Assembly: GCA_036389255.1 (NCBI GenBank)
Contig: DASVQI010000028.1
Location: 107,526-171,525, forward strand
Length of the DNA: 64,000 nt
Direction: 5' to 3'
Source of the DNA: JACVRN01 sp036389255
GTDB taxonomy: Bacteria; Acidobacteriota; Blastocatellia; Pyrinomonadales; Pyrinomonadaceae
Shown here piece after piece: positions 63,340 to 64,000 of the stretch (position 1 is its first letter; the number at the start of each line of letters is the position of its first letter). Both the position numbers and the translations under genes were made by a program. A model generated the notes under the pieces. The model did no database searches. It was given only the letters and a program-made list of their open reading frames with translations, and was not told the origin of the DNA.

Positions 63340-63427
63340 GCAGGGGTGGTCGAGTGGTTAATGGCACCGGGCTGTAAACCCGGCGGGCTAACGCCCTACG
63401 TAGGTTCGAATCCTACCCCCTGCACCA
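63340..63427 (+). tRNA. tRNA-Tyr (anticodon GTA)
   Basis: 88 bases. Class II tRNA with a long variable arm (GGCGGGCTAACGCCC). Acceptor GCAGGGG/CCCCTGC, anticodon loop CTGTAAA with GTA, CCA encoded. Confidence 0.96.
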
Positions 63428-63500
63428 GCAAGAGCAATGCGGAAGAGAGAGTGCAGAAGTAGTTCACCATACTGCATTCATACGGCATCGTTTTCTTCGG

Positions 63501-63576
63501 GCGGGAGTAGCTCAGTTGGTAGAGCATCAGCCTTCCAAGCTGAGGGTCGCGAGTTCGAGCCTCGTCTCCCGCTCCA
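63501..63576 (+). tRNA. tRNA-Gly (anticodon TCC)
   Basis: 76 bases. Acceptor GCGGGAG/CTCCCGC, anticodon loop CTTCCAA with TCC (codon GGA), T-loop GTTCGAGCC, CCA encoded. Confidence 0.97.
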
Positions 63577-63608
63577 AATTTTTAGTTTGAGTTCGTAGGG
63601 CTCACGCG

Positions 63609-63683
63609 GCCCGAGTAGCTCAGGGGTAGAGCGCCTCCTTGGTAAGGAGGAGGTCACGGGTTCAAATCCCGTCTCGGGCTCCA
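63609..63683 (+). tRNA. tRNA-Thr (anticodon GGT)
   Basis: 75 bases. Acceptor GCCCGAG/CTCGGGC, anticodon loop TTGGTAA with GGT (codon ACC), CCA encoded. It is 44 bases before the tuf start. Confidence 0.97.
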
Positions 63684-63727
63684 TCTGACACCTAGATATA
63701 TCTTATATTTGAAGAGGGCATCCAAGA

Positions 63728-64000
63728 ATGTCGAAAGAGAAATTTGATCGCAGTAAGCCGCACGTCAACATCGGCACCATCGGCCACGTTGACCACGGCA
63801 AAACCACTCTCACCGCCGCCATCACCAAAGTCTTGGCCAAGCATAACCCGAAGATTACTGTCCGCGCCTTCGATTCCATTGATAACGCGCCGGAGGAGAA
63901 GGCCCGTGGCATCACCATCGCCACCGCCCACGTCGAGTACGAGACTCCCAACCGTCACTACGCTCACGTGGACTGCCCCGGCCACGCCGATTATGTCAAG
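63728..64000 (+). CDS. tuf: Elongation factor Tu, N-terminal part
   Basis: First 91 residues of the GTPase that carries aminoacyl-tRNA to the ribosome. The G1 loop GHVDHGKT is at residues 19-26, switch I is EKARGITIATAHVEYET, and DCPGH at 82-86 is the G3 motif. GAAGAGGG stands about 9 bases before the ATG. The gene runs off the window end. The preceding tRNA order Thr(TGT)-Tyr-Gly-Thr(GGT)-tuf is the same as the thrU-tyrU-glyT-thrT-tufB cluster of E. coli. Confidence 0.98.
   Translation, partial: MSKEKFDRSKPHVNIGTIGHVDHGKTTLTAAITKVLAKHNPKITVRAFDSIDNAPEEKARGITIATAHVEYETPNRHYAHVDCPGHADYVK

Overview
This is a GC-rich bacterial chromosome segment with long housekeeping genes, few mobile genes and no phage or plasmid genes. 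Several proteins point to the phylum Acidobacteriota, probably the Blastocatellia side. These are two secreted VWA proteins of the 'VWFA-related Acidobacterial' type, an Oar-like TonB-dependent receptor with an N-terminal carboxypeptidase-regulatory domain, a zinc-ribbon Ser/Thr kinase with a PEGA domain, and a SYLF lipid-binding protein. That assignment is inferred from protein families; the window contains no rRNA.

Layout. 0-10 kb: thiolase, a 522-aa protein ending in a PD-(D/E)XK-like domain, an ankyrin protein fused to a DNA-binding domain, pilT, ilvE, a secreted M19 dipeptidase, endonuclease IV and a secreted DGDG-repeat protein. 10-15 kb: leuS, a secreted type I phosphodiesterase and a MerR-like regulator. 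15-27 kb: a signalling and envelope block with a Ser/Thr kinase fused to PEGA, coiled-coil, membrane and SUMF1/FGE-like domains, a TPR protein, a zinc-ribbon membrane protein, a three-FHA ABC transporter, a small exported protein and a TlpA-like thioredoxin lipoprotein. 27-35 kb: an RsbRD_N protein, a NagZ-like GH3 enzyme, a Met-rich/His-rich putative copper module, a SYLF protein, lexA, tRNA-Thr(CGT), a histone H1-like protein and a 54-aa acidic protein. 35-45 kb is the accessory stretch: a LolA-like protein, an MmeI-like restriction-modification gene broken by an in-frame TGA, a 21-bp tandem array, a WG-repeat protein, a VWA protein and a beta-propeller lectin-like protein. 46-64 kb: trmFO, a VWA-TonB fusion, a XerC/D recombinase, a DksA/TraR protein, a TonB receptor, a methyltransferase, an uncharacterised gene next to gmhA, a TIR protein, uvrA, pgsA, a periplasmic repeat protein, and a tRNA-Thr-Tyr-Gly-Thr-tuf cluster cut by the window end.

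The most unusual signal is in the gaps between genes. Many contain long, often perfect inverted repeats (15-35 bp arms). Much of their sequence is built from degenerate tandem heptamers (CRRGTGA, GGGGNNN, GGTGAAT types) or octamers (TTNNTTCA that turn into TGAANNAA at the centre). A separate ~150-bp element with GGGTCA ends and CACCGCAGAG arms occurs three times, once inverted. Some hairpins sit between convergent genes and probably act as two-way terminators, but their periodic construction suggests an expanding repeat process resembling cyanobacterial STRR sequences.

How genes may work together: the kinase and the FHA transporter could form a phospho-regulated export system (inference); the Cys/His-rich and Met-rich proteins probably handle copper; lexA, uvrA and nfo are scattered DNA-repair genes; and the tRNA-tuf cluster supplies translation.
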